Positions 1-9,681 are shown, numbered from the stretch's first letter. The stretch: DNA of 64,000 nt from Methylococcales bacterium (GCA_028707085.1 JAQTUW010000007.1:24570-88569); one strand, 5' to 3'. Program-made: numbers and translations. The notes: generated from the letters alone by a model not told the origin.

Positions 1-1605
1 GGTGGTCTTTTGCGGGGTAAGCGCGGTGCTGGAGGGCGCCAGGGTCAGATATTGAATGGCCGGATTGTAGGATGTGCCATAGGAAAAATAATAACTTTGC
101 CAGGCAAACGGCTTATAAACCAGCGCTGCGCGCGGACTGAACAATGAATTGGTTTCCGTATAGGAGTCGCCGGAAGTGTTGGCGTAAAAATTCGATATGA
201 ACCTGTCAAAATTCAGCCCGCCGATCACATCCCACTTGTCGGTGACATGCAGAGTATCCACCGCGTACAGATTGATGTCATCGCCGCGCGAGCCGGGCTG
301 GCTGGCAAGCTGTTGCGGTACGGATGCCTGCTGTTGCGGATTGGGATTTAGTAGCGAGGTCGGCGAAATCTGATCGATCTGATCCACATAGCGGTTAGTC
401 GTCATGGTTTCGCGGCTCAGACCCAGACCGGTGACCAGATCATGCTGAAACGCGCCGGTATCGAAACTGTAATTCAGGTTCATTCGGTCTATCAGCAAGG
501 TCGTGGCGCCGGAGCTGCTGGGTTGATCCCGATACACCAGAATTTGATCCAGCGGGGTGCCGAGCGCCGGTACACTGGTATAGTCGTTGGTTAGAGTAGG
601 CGCGGTTACCTGATAATTAAAGCCATAGTTGCCGTAGCGGAAGCTGTTGGTCAGCTTGAGTTTCGAATTAAACACATGCTCAAGACTCGCCGTCACCACA
701 TTGGTATTGGTCTGGGTGCGGTCATAATTGGCCAGGCCGTAAAAATTGTTACGGGCTACCGGCGCCGGCGAACCCCAGAGGAAAGGGATGCCATAATCCG
801 GAATATTGTTTTCTTCCTGATGCAGATAGCTGAGGGTCAGATGCGTCGGCCCATCCATGCCGAAACTGATCGATGGCGCAAGACCGAAGCGCTGATTCAA
901 AGCCACGTCCCGGTCGGCGATATTGGAGCGTTCGCCCATGATGGCCAGGCGGACGGCGGTTCCGGAATTGACGACTTCGTTAAAATCGCCGGTCAAACGG
1001 GCCAGATCGTTGGTGCCGCCCTTTAAAGACACCGTATTCAGCGTGGTGCGGGTCGGCTGCTTGGTTTCCTGGTTGACTAGCCCGGCTGTGGAACCGTAGC
1101 CGAACATCATCGACGACGAGCCTTTGATGACATCCACCGAATCCAGGTTGAAACTGTCGCGGGTGTAGCTGCCGGGGTCGCGCAAACCGTCCATAAAAAA
1201 ACCGTTTTGTACCACCAGTCCGCGCAGATTGACATTATCGCCATGCGCGCCGCCTTCTCCGGAGTTCAGGGTAATGCCCGGCACATTGCGTAGCGCATCC
1301 TGCAAACGGGTTATGGATTGATCCTGCAATTGTTCCGTGCCGATAATGTCTATGGCTTGCGGAATGTCCTGAATCGGTGCGGAATATAAATCGAGATCGA
1401 GCTTATGCAGATTATGGCTCTCGGTTGCGGAGGAACCGCTTTCCACCTGCACTTCAGGCAGGATGGCGTCATCATCCGCCTGCGCCGTTTGTGAAACCGT
1501 GCCGGAAGCCGCAATGCCGAATACCGTGGCCCTGACCAGTCCTGGCGGGAATGGCGCAGACAGGGTTCTTCGATTTTTGCTATGCCGGTTACTTTTTATA
1601 TACAT
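1..1605 (-). CDS. TonB-dependent siderophore receptor, C-terminus cut by window edge
   Basis: Outer-membrane receptor that imports ferric siderophores with energy from TonB-ExbB-ExbD. It is absent from the ORF track because its stop lies outside the window; I translated it from the ATG at 1605. The N-terminus is long and basic, followed by a secretion-type stretch and then the plug domain, with plug motifs such as LQDALRNVPGI, NVNLRG and DSVDVIKGSSSMMFGYGSTAGLVN. The visible part is about 535 residues and ends within the beta-barrel. The plug resembles Fiu/FcuA-type catecholate receptors, but the substrate is a guess. A Fur-like box lies 73-87 bp upstream, which fits iron repression. It diverges from the JmjC gene. 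Confidence 0.9.
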   Translation of the reverse strand, partial: MYIKSNRHSKNRRTLSAPFPPGLVRATVFGIAASGTVSQTAQADDDAILPEVQVESGSSATESHNLHKLDLDLYSAPIQDIPQAIDIIGTEQLQDQSITRLQDALRNVPGITLNSGEGGAHGDNVNLRGLVVQNGFFMDGLRDPGSYTRDSFNLDSVDVIKGSSSMMFGYGSTAGLVNQETKQPTRTTLNTVSLKGGTNDLARLTGDFNEVVNSGTAVRLAIMGERSNIADRDVALNQRFGLAPSISFGMDGPTHLTLSYLHQEENNIPDYGIPFLWGSPAPVARNNFYGLANYDRTQTNTNVVTASLEHVFNSKLKLTNSFRYGNYGFNYQVTAPTLTNDYTSVPALGTPLDQILVYRDQPSSSGATTLLIDRMNLNYSFDTGAFQHDLVTGLGLSRETMTTNRYVDQIDQISPTSLLNPNPQQQASVPQQLASQPGSRGDDINLYAVDTLHVTDKWDVIGGLNFDRFISNFYANTSGDSYTETNSLFSPRAALVYKPFAWQSYYFSYGTSYNPAIQYLTLAPSSTALTPQKTT

Positions 1606-1677
1606 CGTAAAGTCTCCAAAGAGGCTATGAAAAAGAATGAACCGTAAGAGTAAGGCTATTAAATTCGTTGATACAAA

Positions 1678-1692
1678 TAGTAATGGTTCTCA
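1678..1692 (-). promoter_or_regulatory. Fur-like box upstream of the TonB receptor
   Basis: On the minus strand the sequence is TGAGAACCATTACTA, matching the Fur 7-1-7 consensus TGATAATnATTATCA at 10 or 11 of 14 informative positions by eye. It lies 73-87 bp upstream of the receptor start. Iron-responsive repression is inferred from the motif and from the kind of gene it precedes. Confidence 0.6.
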
Positions 1693-1860
1693 TTTGTAGT
1701 GTCAAATCTAAGTGTGTATCGATAGCTTAGCTGACGAGATATATGGCCCATCCTATTCAGCCTGTCTAGCGCAAAGGCATTCAATGCGCTAAAATTCGAA
1801 ATGAATCAGTCGCTTTGGATTGATTGTGGGAATGACTGAAACTCTGGGCGGAAAAAATCG

Positions 1861-3075
1861 ATGGATGCGAAGAACTCTTCATTTGCGGGCCTGATTGACC
1901 CCATCCAGCCTGACGAATTTTTTTCTCAATACTGGGAGAAAAAACCGTTGTATATCAGGCGGGCGGATGCGCAGTTTTATCGCCAGATCATAACCCTGGA
2001 TGACGCGCAGTCCGCCATCACGTTCGGCGGACTGCGTTATCCCGCCATTCAGCTTGCAAAAAGCGGCGCGTTTCTGCATCCCGATGTTTTCTGCACGGAT
2101 ATACCTTCGGGCGACATCCTATTCACCGGCGTGCCGGATCCGGACAAGCTGCAAGCCGAGTTCAAGGCGGGCGCGACGATTTCGCTGCCCGGTTTCAACC
2201 GGGCCTGGCGGCCGCTCAGGCGGGTGGCGGCCGCTGTCGAAGATTATCTGGAACATGCGGTTCATACCAATATCTACATCACGCCCGGTAATGCTTCAGG
2301 CTTTAGCCCGCATTACGACCCGCATGACGTCTTCATTTTTCAGATTTCCGGCTCCAAACACTGGAAGATATACCCTCCGCCGCTGAATTTGCCGCATCGT
2401 ACCCAGCCGTTTCAGCCTCAAATGTTTGCGCCGACCGCGCCCCTGCTTGAGCTGGATCTGGAACCCGGCGATCTGCTGTATATGCCCAGAGGCTACATCC
2501 ATGCGGCAAACACCGCGTCCTGCACTTCCATGCATGTCACACTTGGGGTCACGGTGTATACATTTGTCGATCTGGTCTCGATATGGCTGCAGACCGTCAA
2601 GGATGAAGCCGGTTTCCGGCATGCGTTCCCGCCGGGCTTCGCCAGCAGTCCGGCGCTAAAACAGGGCGTCGTGGAGGAGTTTTCCAGGCTGGCCGAGGAT
2701 TTCCACCGGAAACTCGATGCCCAGCAGATGGTGGAGACGTTTCTGCAAAGAGTGAGAGACGGCCATCCCGGACGTTGCGGCGACGCGGAGCCTTTCGATC
2801 TGGATGTGGTGGTGGTCAGCCTGCAAACCCGGCTTAAAGTCCTTGAAAAAGGCATGTATACGCTTACGGAGGAAGGCGACAACATCGTCCTGAAATTCAA
2901 GGGCAGGACGCTGGTCATGTCCCGTCGCGCCCGCGCCACAATCGATGAAATGTGCCGGCGGGCTGCATTTCGGTGTGCGGAACTGCCGCCCGATTTGACG
3001 GAGGACGCCAGGCTCACCCTGATGCGCCATCTTTACCAGCAAGGTTTTTTAATGCTGAGTAAACAGGCGGCATGA
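1861..3075 (+). CDS. JmjC/cupin-4 domain 2-oxoglutarate oxygenase, ROX-like
   Basis: 404-residue Fe(II)/2-oxoglutarate-dependent oxygenase of the cupin-4/JmjC class, the group containing bacterial YcfD/RoxA (ribosomal protein uL16 arginyl hydroxylase). The iron-binding triad is visible as H151 and D153 in the HYDPHD stretch and H214 in PRGYIHAANT. The part after about residue 270 would correspond to the dimerisation and winged-helix regions of ROX enzymes. At 404 residues it is close to the family's usual length. The ATG at 1861 follows GGCGGAAAAAATCG, a weak ribosome-binding site. Substrate unknown: ribosomal protein hydroxylation is the family precedent, but a peptide-modifying role is equally open. 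It diverges from the iron-regulated receptor, and nothing in context fixes its partner. Confidence 0.75.
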   Translation: MDAKNSSFAGLIDPIQPDEFFSQYWEKKPLYIRRADAQFYRQIITLDDAQSAITFGGLRYPAIQLAKSGAFLHPDVFCTDIPSGDILFTGVPDPDKLQAEFKAGATISLPGFNRAWRPLRRVAAAVEDYLEHAVHTNIYITPGNASGFSPHYDPHDVFIFQISGSKHWKIYPPPLNLPHRTQPFQPQMFAPTAPLLELDLEPGDLLYMPRGYIHAANTASCTSMHVTLGVTVYTFVDLVSIWLQTVKDEAGFRHAFPPGFASSPALKQGVVEEFSRLAEDFHRKLDAQQMVETFLQRVRDGHPGRCGDAEPFDLDVVVVSLQTRLKVLEKGMYTLTEEGDNIVLKFKGRTLVMSRRARATIDEMCRRAAFRCAELPPDLTEDARLTLMRHLYQQGFLMLSKQAA

Positions 3076-3127
3076 CACAGTCTGGTCTTTTTAGTGCTGT
3101 GCGGGTAATGCTTGCAGACTTTCCGAT

Positions 3128-3412
3128 TTAGTAATGGTCGTTCTGATATAGATCGGTTACGTCATCGTCCGGGTTGCGTTGCGTGGCTTGTGCCGGACTG
3201 CCGCTTTCGGTTTTGATTGCCGTGCCGGCTGGCGGTTGACTTCCGGCGTGAGAGACCTGCCCGGCGCTTCCGTCGCTCTGTTTCAAGGCGGCGGACTGCG
3301 GTTTGTTAACGGCGTCGCCGCCGGGGGTTGCGGCATCAGCCTCCGGCTGCTGGGCGAACGCCGTGCTGGCGGCAAATACCAAGGCGCTGAAAAACATCAC
3401 AAGTTTTGACAT
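3128..3412 (-). CDS. Small secreted hypothetical protein
   Basis: 94 residues with a clear Sec signal peptide (FSALVFAASTAFAQQ, cleavage expected after AFA). The mature part is low complexity, rich in Ala, Gly, Ser, Pro, Gln and Asp, with no cysteine and no recognisable domain, and ends DDDVTDLYQNDHY. It converges with the JmjC gene and stands alone. I do not recognise a family. The signal peptide and the gap it fills argue that it is a real gene rather than a shadow; function unknown, probably periplasmic. Confidence 0.55.
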   Translation of the reverse strand: MSKLVMFFSALVFAASTAFAQQPEADAATPGGDAVNKPQSAALKQSDGSAGQVSHAGSQPPAGTAIKTESGSPAQATQRNPDDDVTDLYQNDHY

Positions 3413-3520
3413 AAATGGCCTCTTTATAATATTTATATTAAGAGATTAACGGTAGGGACGGAATTATCCTAACACGATTATGAAAAAAACCGGAATAATC
3501 ATATCTTGGGAATGATTGTT

Positions 3521-4339
3521 TTACAGATACCGATCCACGCCGCATTCGCAACGCACAAACGCTTTATCCGCCAGCCGTTCTTTCAGGCGGTGATAATTGC
3601 GGTCATGTCGGCTTCTGTCGTTTTGCGGATGCCAAAGGTGCAGAACCGGCACGGCAAACCGGCCTTCCTTACGTTTGACGCCATGATGGATCAGACGAAT
3701 CACCAGATCGGAATCTTCGAACCCCCAGCCCTGAAACTGCTCGTCAAAGCCGTTGATAGCCAGAAAATCCTGTTTCCAGACTCCGAGATTGCAGGTCATG
3801 GCTTTTTGCCAGCGTCGCGGGTGCAAATGGCGCAGGCCGGCGGCAGGCAGATACGCCAGCGGCAGCAGTCGATTGATATTACCTTTTAGTCTTTGTGCAA
3901 TAAAATAGGCGATTGAGGCCCGGTGCAGGGCGATTTGCTGCTCCAAAACCTGTGTGGTATAGATCCGATTCAGGAGTATGCGGTTGCCGGGTACGAAATG
4001 TCCGGCTTCGGCCAGTTGCCGGTGCCGAGCGATAAAATGTGGAAAAACCACGCAGTCGCCGTCCACAAACAATAAATAATCACCGGTGGCGACAGCCGCC
4101 GCCTTATTGCGTATGGCGCCGGCCCGGAAACCCTGGTCTTCGTGAAACATATGCCGCATCGTGATATTGCCGGCGCTCATGAATTCGGCAATCAATTGGC
4201 CGGTTGCCTGGCCGGAGCCGTCATCGGCGACGATGATTTCAAAATTCCGGTCTGTCTGGGCCAGTAGGCTGCGCAGGCAGGCCGCCAGCGCCTGCGGCCA
4301 GTTATAGGTGGTGACTATCACCGAGATCAAACCGGTCAT
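3521..4339 (-). CDS. Family 2 glycosyltransferase with galactosyltransferase-like C-terminus
   Basis: 272-residue GT-A fold transferase. The start VIVTTYNWPQALAACLRSL is the nucleotide-sugar binding strand of GT2 enzymes; ADDGS and the DGDCV metal-binding motif follow. The C-terminal CNLGVWKQDFLAINGFDEQFQGWGFEDSDL is typical of the Glyco_transf_7C region, where GWGxED contributes catalysis. It is cytosolic and acts on a membrane-bound acceptor. It is the last gene of a four-gene minus-strand operon and overlaps the preceding GT2 gene by 4 bp. The presence of an O-antigen ligase and a GT25 gene points to lipopolysaccharide core or O-chain synthesis. Sugar specificity cannot be read. Confidence 0.85.
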   Translation of the reverse strand: MTGLISVIVTTYNWPQALAACLRSLLAQTDRNFEIIVADDGSGQATGQLIAEFMSAGNITMRHMFHEDQGFRAGAIRNKAAAVATGDYLLFVDGDCVVFPHFIARHRQLAEAGHFVPGNRILLNRIYTTQVLEQQIALHRASIAYFIAQRLKGNINRLLPLAYLPAAGLRHLHPRRWQKAMTCNLGVWKQDFLAINGFDEQFQGWGFEDSDLVIRLIHHGVKRKEGRFAVPVLHLWHPQNDRSRHDRNYHRLKERLADKAFVRCECGVDRYL

Positions 4340-5085
4340 GACGCCGAACGTCGCCTGTTGAGCGCCCGCAGTTTCAGGTATTTGTAATAACTGCCTTCGG
4401 CATTGGAAATTGCCAGCATCAGTCCTTCTGGGCCATCCAGAAAACCGGCTTTTATAAAATAGGTTTTAATAAAAGTCCAGAGGCCTTTGGCAAGCGCTTT
4501 TCCCAGTCCGGTGCGATGCTGTTCGGCAAACAGCTTTTCCGCGCCCAATGAGGAATAGCCGTTGATTTTATGCAGCACTTCTTCAGAGTCAATAAACGCT
4601 TCATGCAGCAAGGGGTTGTCAAGGGTTTTGATTTCGCCGGCCACCATAATTCGTTCATGAACCACATCGACGCTGAAAGCTCCGGCCTCTCGGCGGAACA
4701 GGCGCAAAACATGATCCGGCCACCAGCCGCCATGTCTGATCTGCCTGCCGCAATAACTCGACAATCGCGGTATTTCAAAGCCTTGCGCTTCATTGTGTCG
4801 CATGGCTTCCTGAATCTCGGCTTTCAAGGCCGGGCTGACTTCTTCATCGGCGTCTATCGAAAATACCCACTCATGGCGGGCTTTTTCCAGCGCCCGCTGT
4901 TTTTGCGGGCCGAATCCCGGCCAGTCCGTGCTGTACACCAGCGGGGTAAACTGCCGGCAGATGGTCAGGGTCTCATCGGTGCTGCCGGAATCCAGCACGA
5001 TGATTTCGTCCGCCCAGGCCACCGAGGCCAGGCAGCGGCCTATGTGCTGCGCTTCATTTTTGGTGATGACGATGACGCTAAGCAT
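4336..5085 (-). CDS. Family 2 glycosyltransferase, WaaE/KdtX-like
   Basis: 249 residues with the GT2 N-terminus LSVIVITKNEAQHIGRCLASV, then LDSGSTDETL and the metal-binding SIDADEEVS. The pattern and length match the LPS core beta-1,4-glucosyltransferase group (WaaE/KdtX-like), which adds a hexose to core heptose. It overlaps O-antigen ligase by 8 bp and the next GT2 gene by 4 bp, so the three are translationally coupled. Family-level assignment is firm; the exact acceptor is inferred from neighbours. Confidence 0.85.
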   Translation of the reverse strand: MLSVIVITKNEAQHIGRCLASVAWADEIIVLDSGSTDETLTICRQFTPLVYSTDWPGFGPQKQRALEKARHEWVFSIDADEEVSPALKAEIQEAMRHNEAQGFEIPRLSSYCGRQIRHGGWWPDHVLRLFRREAGAFSVDVVHERIMVAGEIKTLDNPLLHEAFIDSEEVLHKINGYSSLGAEKLFAEQHRTGLGKALAKGLWTFIKTYFIKAGFLDGPEGLMLAISNAEGSYYKYLKLRALNRRRSAS

Positions 5086-6301
5086 GATCGGTATTCAGGT
5101 TTTGCGCTACGCTGTCGCGGGCCAGCAGGGCACCCAGGAAAAAGGCCAGCAAATTGCCTTCGGCAAAGGTTTTGAAATGCGAATTGAACAGGCTGGTCGC
5201 GCAGATCGCCACCAGAAAACTCGCTGCAATCGGCCCGTAAGGCGGGTTGCGCAGACCCTGGCGGATAGCTGTCCAGATATAGGCTAAAAACAGCAGCACG
5301 CCGATCAGGCCGTTTTCCAGCCAGATAAACAGATATTGATTATGCGGATCGGTAGTGCTCTGGCTACGCCAGTCCCGGTATTTACTGCTAACCAGATCGG
5401 TGTAGGTGTTTTTGAAGGACGATGTGCCATAACCGAAAATCGGTCTGGCCTTGATTAGTTCCAGGGTATTGGTATAAAAAACCATGCGGATGCCTATTGA
5501 GGTCAGTTTGTCGCTGGACTGATAGCTGTTTTGTTCCGCCAGACCCTGTTTGAAACGCTGCTGCAGAGTACTGGAGCTGAATGCGGCGATCAATAATATC
5601 CCGAACACTGCGCCCAGCACCAGCGGCAGCCGTTTAAATCCGTATAAAACCACGCCTGCAAAAGCCAGCGCGGGCAATAGCGCCAGATAGCCGCTTCTGG
5701 CCGGGCTGATGATTAAAATGTTAAACAAAAATAGAGCCATTGCCGCCCACAGATACTGCCTGCGTCCGGCCAGCCGGACGTCTTTGGCCAGAAACAGGCA
5801 GCAGAGCAGGGCGGCTATGAAAGCCATGCTTTGGGTGGAGTAATTGGTCATGAAAATGCCCGGCTCCCGGCCGCTTCTGACGATTAAGTCCAGAGCCCAC
5901 AAGGGTATCGCCACCACGCTTGCCGCCGCCATGAAGCCGATATAGGCGATGACGAAGCGCTGCTGCCAGTGTTGCTGATCAAACAGGCCCAGCAAAATAA
6001 ACACGAAGAACAGTTTATTCCAGCTCATCAGGGTAGCCAGTTTCGCCGGCCAGCCGGTATCGGCATACAGGCAGCCGACTAACAGCCATGCCACAAACAG
6101 CAGTATTATTTTGCCGAGCGGATGTCGGAACGATATTTTCAGGCTATGCGCCGCCTGACCGGAAAGCAGCCAGGCCAGCAGCAAACCGATGCTGGCTATG
6201 CTGGCGGCGGCGGTAGAGATGGGGGCGCTGATGGCGGTAACGATGACCAGATAACGGCAAACCAGTAGGGCTTTTTTGGAAATAACAGCATATGACAGCA
6301 T
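5078..6301 (-). CDS. O-antigen ligase family membrane protein (WaaL-like)
   Basis: 407-residue polytopic inner-membrane protein with about 11-12 hydrophobic helices. A large periplasmic loop near residues 270-330 contains FGYGTSSFKNTY and the family motif DPHNQYLFIWLENGLIG, whose His is essential in Wzy_C/WaaL ligases. WaaL transfers undecaprenyl-linked O-polysaccharide to lipid A-core at the periplasmic face. It lies between glycosyltransferase genes with overlaps on one side and an 11-bp gap on the other. A Wzy polymerase or a protein O-glycosyltransferase is the alternative within the same superfamily. Confidence 0.85.
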   Translation of the reverse strand: MLSYAVISKKALLVCRYLVIVTAISAPISTAAASIASIGLLLAWLLSGQAAHSLKISFRHPLGKIILLFVAWLLVGCLYADTGWPAKLATLMSWNKLFFVFILLGLFDQQHWQQRFVIAYIGFMAAASVVAIPLWALDLIVRSGREPGIFMTNYSTQSMAFIAALLCCLFLAKDVRLAGRRQYLWAAMALFLFNILIISPARSGYLALLPALAFAGVVLYGFKRLPLVLGAVFGILLIAAFSSSTLQQRFKQGLAEQNSYQSSDKLTSIGIRMVFYTNTLELIKARPIFGYGTSSFKNTYTDLVSSKYRDWRSQSTTDPHNQYLFIWLENGLIGVLLFLAYIWTAIRQGLRNPPYGPIAASFLVAICATSLFNSHFKTFAEGNLLAFFLGALLARDSVAQNLNTDHA

Positions 6302-6312
6302 GAGTCAGGCCC

Positions 6313-7032
6313 TTATCGCCAGAGTTGATAGATGTATTTGCGTTTCAGCTTCTCCCAGCGAAACAGCATGGCTTTCAGCCAGGCGGGCGGGGCCGCTTCC
6401 AGCGCACTGTCGAACAGCCCGTTTTTGCTGCCCTGTTCCACCACCGGTTCTTCCAGCCACAGCATGGTTATGCCAAGCTGTCTGTCTATCTCTTCAAACT
6501 GATTGTCGATAGGTTTGGCGATTTTATGGGTATCGATCCAGTCCAGTCTCTTTTGCGCGGCAACGCTGTCTATGATATAGGAATCGGCAAAACGGCCTCT
6601 GCTGCCGATATAAAGATATTGTCCCGGCCGCCTTTGGCTTTTCGGGGTAAAAAAGTTGCCGCCGGAACCGATAAAAATCACTTTGTCGCCGGTAAATTGC
6701 CCGCTTTGCCGTAAGGCCCGTTGCAGTCCAAGCTTAAAATCCTTGCCCAGCAGCGCATCGTCTTCCAGAATCAGCGCCAGACCACCACTGGCTACGGTGT
6801 TCCGCAAAGCCTGCACATGCTTTAATGCACAGGATTTTTGGCCATCCGACAGCGTGTTGCCGGCCGTAAAATATTGGGCGATCACTGCCGGGCTCAAATC
6901 CTCGATATCCCAGTCTGAAATAAAATCGGCCGCCATGCCTACCTTGGCAAGCTGGCGTTCCATAAAAGCGCGACGCAAGGTGAACGCTTTTACGTTTAGG
7001 ACAAAAATATGCTTGAGAGTCTGCTCTTCCAT
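6313..7032 (-). CDS. Family 25 (LPS-type) glycosyltransferase
   Basis: 239 residues, GT25 family as in the Haemophilus LPS galactosyltransferases. Visible motifs: HIFVLNVKAFTLRRAFMERQL at the N-terminus, SCALKHVQAL in the acceptor region and ALILEDDALL, whose EDD carries the metal-binding acid. The length is usual for this family. It is the first gene of the LPS operon and reads into waaL 11 bp later. The 118-bp gap from metG holds a hairpin, so the operon may have its own promoter there, though I see no clear consensus. Confidence 0.85.
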   Translation of the reverse strand: MEEQTLKHIFVLNVKAFTLRRAFMERQLAKVGMAADFISDWDIEDLSPAVIAQYFTAGNTLSDGQKSCALKHVQALRNTVASGGLALILEDDALLGKDFKLGLQRALRQSGQFTGDKVIFIGSGGNFFTPKSQRRPGQYLYIGSRGRFADSYIIDSVAAQKRLDWIDTHKIAKPIDNQFEEIDRQLGITMLWLEEPVVEQGSKNGLFDSALEAAPPAWLKAMLFRWEKLKRKYIYQLWR

Positions 7033-7111
7033 AATTTCAAAGCGTTAGGCGTTGGTAAAAACTAGTTTTTATGGCGCGAGAGTTTTCTAGCGCCAGTTTG
7101 ACCATAAATGT

Positions 7112-7142
7112 CGGCAGGGCACATAGAGCGGGCGCCCTGCCG
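7112..7142 (-). terminator. GC-rich hairpin after metG
   Basis: CGGCAGGGC and GCCCTGCCG form a perfect 9-bp stem with a 13-base loop just downstream of the metG stop. No U-tract follows on the minus strand, so intrinsic termination is uncertain; it could instead stabilise the metG mRNA 3' end. Confidence 0.4.
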
Positions 7143-7150
7143 GGCCATGA

Positions 7151-9214
7151 CTATTTCACCCGCATGCCCGGCTGTGCGCCCTCGTCCGGCGACAAAACCC
7201 AGATATCCTTGCCACCCGGCCCGGCGGCCAGCACCATGCCTTCCGAGACGCCGAAACGCATCTTGCGCGGCTTTAGATTGGCGACCACCACCGTCAGCCT
7301 GCCTTCCAGGTCTTCCGGCGCATAGGCCGATTTGATGCCGGCGAAAATATTACGGGTTTCCATGCCCAGGTCAACGGTCAGTTGCAACAGTTTTTCCGCA
7401 CCCTCAACCGGCTGGGCCTTGATGATGCGGGCGATACGCAAATCGATTCTGGCGAAATCGTCGATTTCGATAGCCTCGGCGATGGCCTCTACCGGTACAG
7501 CGGCCGTAGCCGCCGATTCGGTTTTTGCGCCGCCGGCTCCGGTCGGAACAGGTGAGGTCGGGGTTTTTTCCAGATTCTCCCTGGAGGCCTCGATGATGGC
7601 GGCAATTTTGTCCGGCTCAATGCGGGTCATCAGCGGCGTGAACGGATTGATTTTGTGATTCAGTAGCGGCTGGGCCTGCGCCGGCCAGCTTTCTTCGCCA
7701 ATGTTCAGAAAATCGGCGGCATTGGCCGCCAGACCGGGCAGCACGGGTCGCAAATAAGCCGCCAGCAGGCGGAACAGGTTTAAACCCATGCTGCAGACCG
7801 CATTCAGTTCGGCGTCCCGGCCTTCTTCCTTGGCTATTAGCCACGGCTTTTTTTCGTCGATGTACTGGTTGGCCTTGTCGGCCAGAGCCATGATCTCACG
7901 CATGGCTTTGCCGAATTCGCGATTTTCGTAAAGTTCGGCAATCGGGCCGCTGGCGTCAATGAACTGCCGAAACAGTTCCGGTTCGGCGCAGTCGGCGGAT
8001 AATATGCCGTCGAAGCGTTTATTGATAAAACCGCTACAGCGGCTGGCGATATTCACCACTTTGCCGACCAGATCGGCATTCACTCGTTGAGTGAAATCCT
8101 CGAAATTCAGATCGATGTCGTCCACGCCGGCGCCGAGTTTGGCGGCAAAATAATAGCGCAGATACTCGGGATGCAGATGTTCCAGATAGGTGCGGGCCTT
8201 GATGAATGTGCCGCGCGATTTGGACATTTTTTCGCCGTTGACGGTCAGGAAGCCATGCGCAAAAATGGCGCTTGGCTTGCGGAAACCCGCGCCGTGCAGC
8301 ATGGCCGGCCAGAACAGGGCATGGAAATAAATGATGTCCTTGCCGATGAAGTGATATAACTCGGCGGTGCTGTCTTCGCGCCAGAAATCGTCAAAATTCA
8401 GGCCGTTTTTGTCGCATAAGGCTTTGAAGCTGGCCATGTAACCGATAGGCGCATCCAGCCAGACATAAAAATATTTACCGGGCGCATCCGGAATTTCAAA
8501 ACCGAAATAGGGCGCGTCGCGGGAAATATCCCATTCCTGTAGGCCGTTTTCAAGCCATTCCGCCATTTTATTGCTGACTTCGGGCTGCAAATGGCCAGCC
8601 TTGGTCCAGCCGGCCAGCATGTCGGCAAAATGGCGCAGATTAAAAAAGTAATGAACGGAATCCTTTTCAATAGGCTTCTCGCCGGAAATCGCCGAGACGG
8701 CGTTTTTTAAATCCATGGGCGAATAGGTCGCGCCGCAAGCCTCGCAGTTGTCGCCATACTGGTCTGCCGCGCCGCATTTCGGGCACTCGCCCTTGATGAA
8801 GCGATCCGGGAGGAACATGTTTTTAACCGGGTCGTAGGCCTGGGTGATGCTGCGGCTATTTATATGCCCGCTGTCGCGCAGGCGCTGATAAATCAGGCTG
8901 GAAAGCATTCTGTTTTCTGCGGAATGGGTGCTGTGATAATGATCGAAAGCCACCCCGAACTCGGCGAAGTCGGCGCGATGCTGTTTTTCCACATCGGCAA
9001 TCAATTGCTCCGGGCTGATGCCCTCGCGATCGGCTCTAAGCATGATAGGCGTGCCGTGCGCATCGTCGGCGCAGACATAGCAACACTGATGGCCGCGCAT
9101 TTTCTGGAAGCGCACCCAAATATCGGTCTGGATGTATTCCACAAGGTGGCCTAGGTGAATGGGGCCGTTGGCATAGGGCAGGGCGCTGGTAACAAGGATG
9201 TTTCGATCGGACAT
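7151..9214 (-). CDS. metG: Methionyl-tRNA synthetase
   Basis: Class I aminoacyl-tRNA synthetase that charges tRNA-Met. Seen: HLGH (the HIGH signature) after [10 protein letters not shown], the zinc Cys4 motif [23 protein letters not shown] in [11 protein letters not shown], and a C-terminal tRNA-binding (OB-fold) domain starting near [14 protein letters not shown], typical of long dimeric bacterial MetG. The ORF track starts 18 codons earlier; I prefer the ATG opening [16 protein letters not shown] because family members start there, giving 687 residues. A low-complexity linker ([23 protein letters not shown]) precedes the C-terminal domain. It diverges from the apbC side, an arrangement also found in E. 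coli (metG/mrp). Confidence 0.97.
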   Translation of the reverse strand: MSDRNILVTSALPYANGPIHLGHLVEYIQTDIWVRFQKMRGHQCCYVCADDAHGTPIMLRADREGISPEQLIADVEKQHRADFAEFGVAFDHYHSTHSAENRMLSSLIYQRLRDSGHINSRSITQAYDPVKNMFLPDRFIKGECPKCGAADQYGDNCEACGATYSPMDLKNAVSAISGEKPIEKDSVHYFFNLRHFADMLAGWTKAGHLQPEVSNKMAEWLENGLQEWDISRDAPYFGFEIPDAPGKYFYVWLDAPIGYMASFKALCDKNGLNFDDFWREDSTAELYHFIGKDIIYFHALFWPAMLHGAGFRKPSAIFAHGFLTVNGEKMSKSRGTFIKARTYLEHLHPEYLRYYFAAKLGAGVDDIDLNFEDFTQRVNADLVGKVVNIASRCSGFINKRFDGILSADCAEPELFRQFIDASGPIAELYENREFGKAMREIMALADKANQYIDEKKPWLIAKEEGRDAELNAVCSMGLNLFRLLAAYLRPVLPGLAANAADFLNIGEESWPAQAQPLLNHKINPFTPLMTRIEPDKIAAIIEASRENLEKTPTSPVPTGAGGAKTESAATAAVPVEAIAEAIEIDDFARIDLRIARIIKAQPVEGAEKLLQLTVDLGMETRNIFAGIKSAYAPEDLEGRLTVVVANLKPRKMRFGVSEGMVLAAGPGGKDIWVLSPDEGAQPGMRVK

Positions 9215-9429
9215 GGAGCTCTGTTTGGGTATGACGAAATGTCGGGAATTATGGCATAGAATAGTCATTCAGGCATGGTTTGTGGTTTTGGCAGGGCTGG
9301 GACAGATTGCCGCGCGACAATTGACCACATTTTATCCGTTAGAGGTTTTTGTTAGATTAGCACGGCCTTAAGCCGTTAAGCGATGAGGCAAACCCCTCCA
9401 CCCTTTTAAATGGATAGAAGAGATTAATT

Positions 9430-9681
9430 ATGAACAAAAATATCGTATTAGCAATTGCAAGCGTTTCTGTGATCGGTTTTGCCATCTTGCAGGCCACCAT
9501 TGCAGAAGAAAAACCGGAAAAACAGGCGGAACAGATCAAATCCGTCGCTTGGTATGTGGCGAATATCAAGGAGGCCCGCAAGCAGAATGAGGAATGTTTT
9601 AAGAATGCCGGTCTGCAATCCTCGGACAACTGTCAAAACTCGCTTCACGCTTTACAGATAAGTTTTAAAGGCGGCAACTAA
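9430..9681 (+). CDS. Small secreted EexN-like protein
   Basis: 83 residues with an N-terminal hydrophobic signal (IVLAIASVSVIGFAILQATIA). The mature part has VAWYVANIKEARKQNEECFKN and SSDNCQNSLHALQ, recalling the WY...KxxR...C...NCxNAxxA pattern of EexN-type entry-exclusion lipoproteins. There is no lipobox Cys at the signal end, so it would be periplasmic or membrane-tethered rather than a lipoprotein. Two cysteines could form a disulfide. There are no conjugation genes near it, so a plasmid entry-exclusion role is not supported; the resemblance is from memory and moderate. It lies between divergent metG and apbC. Confidence 0.55.
   Translation: MNKNIVLAIASVSVIGFAILQATIAEEKPEKQAEQIKSVAWYVANIKEARKQNEECFKNAGLQSSDNCQNSLHALQISFKGGN

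Noticed and set aside
9350-9429. Possible riboswitch (GCGATGAGGCAAACCCCTCC) before the small secreted gene
   Set aside because: Resembles a piece of the c-di-GMP-I motif, but the second conserved half and the tetraloop receptor are not visible.
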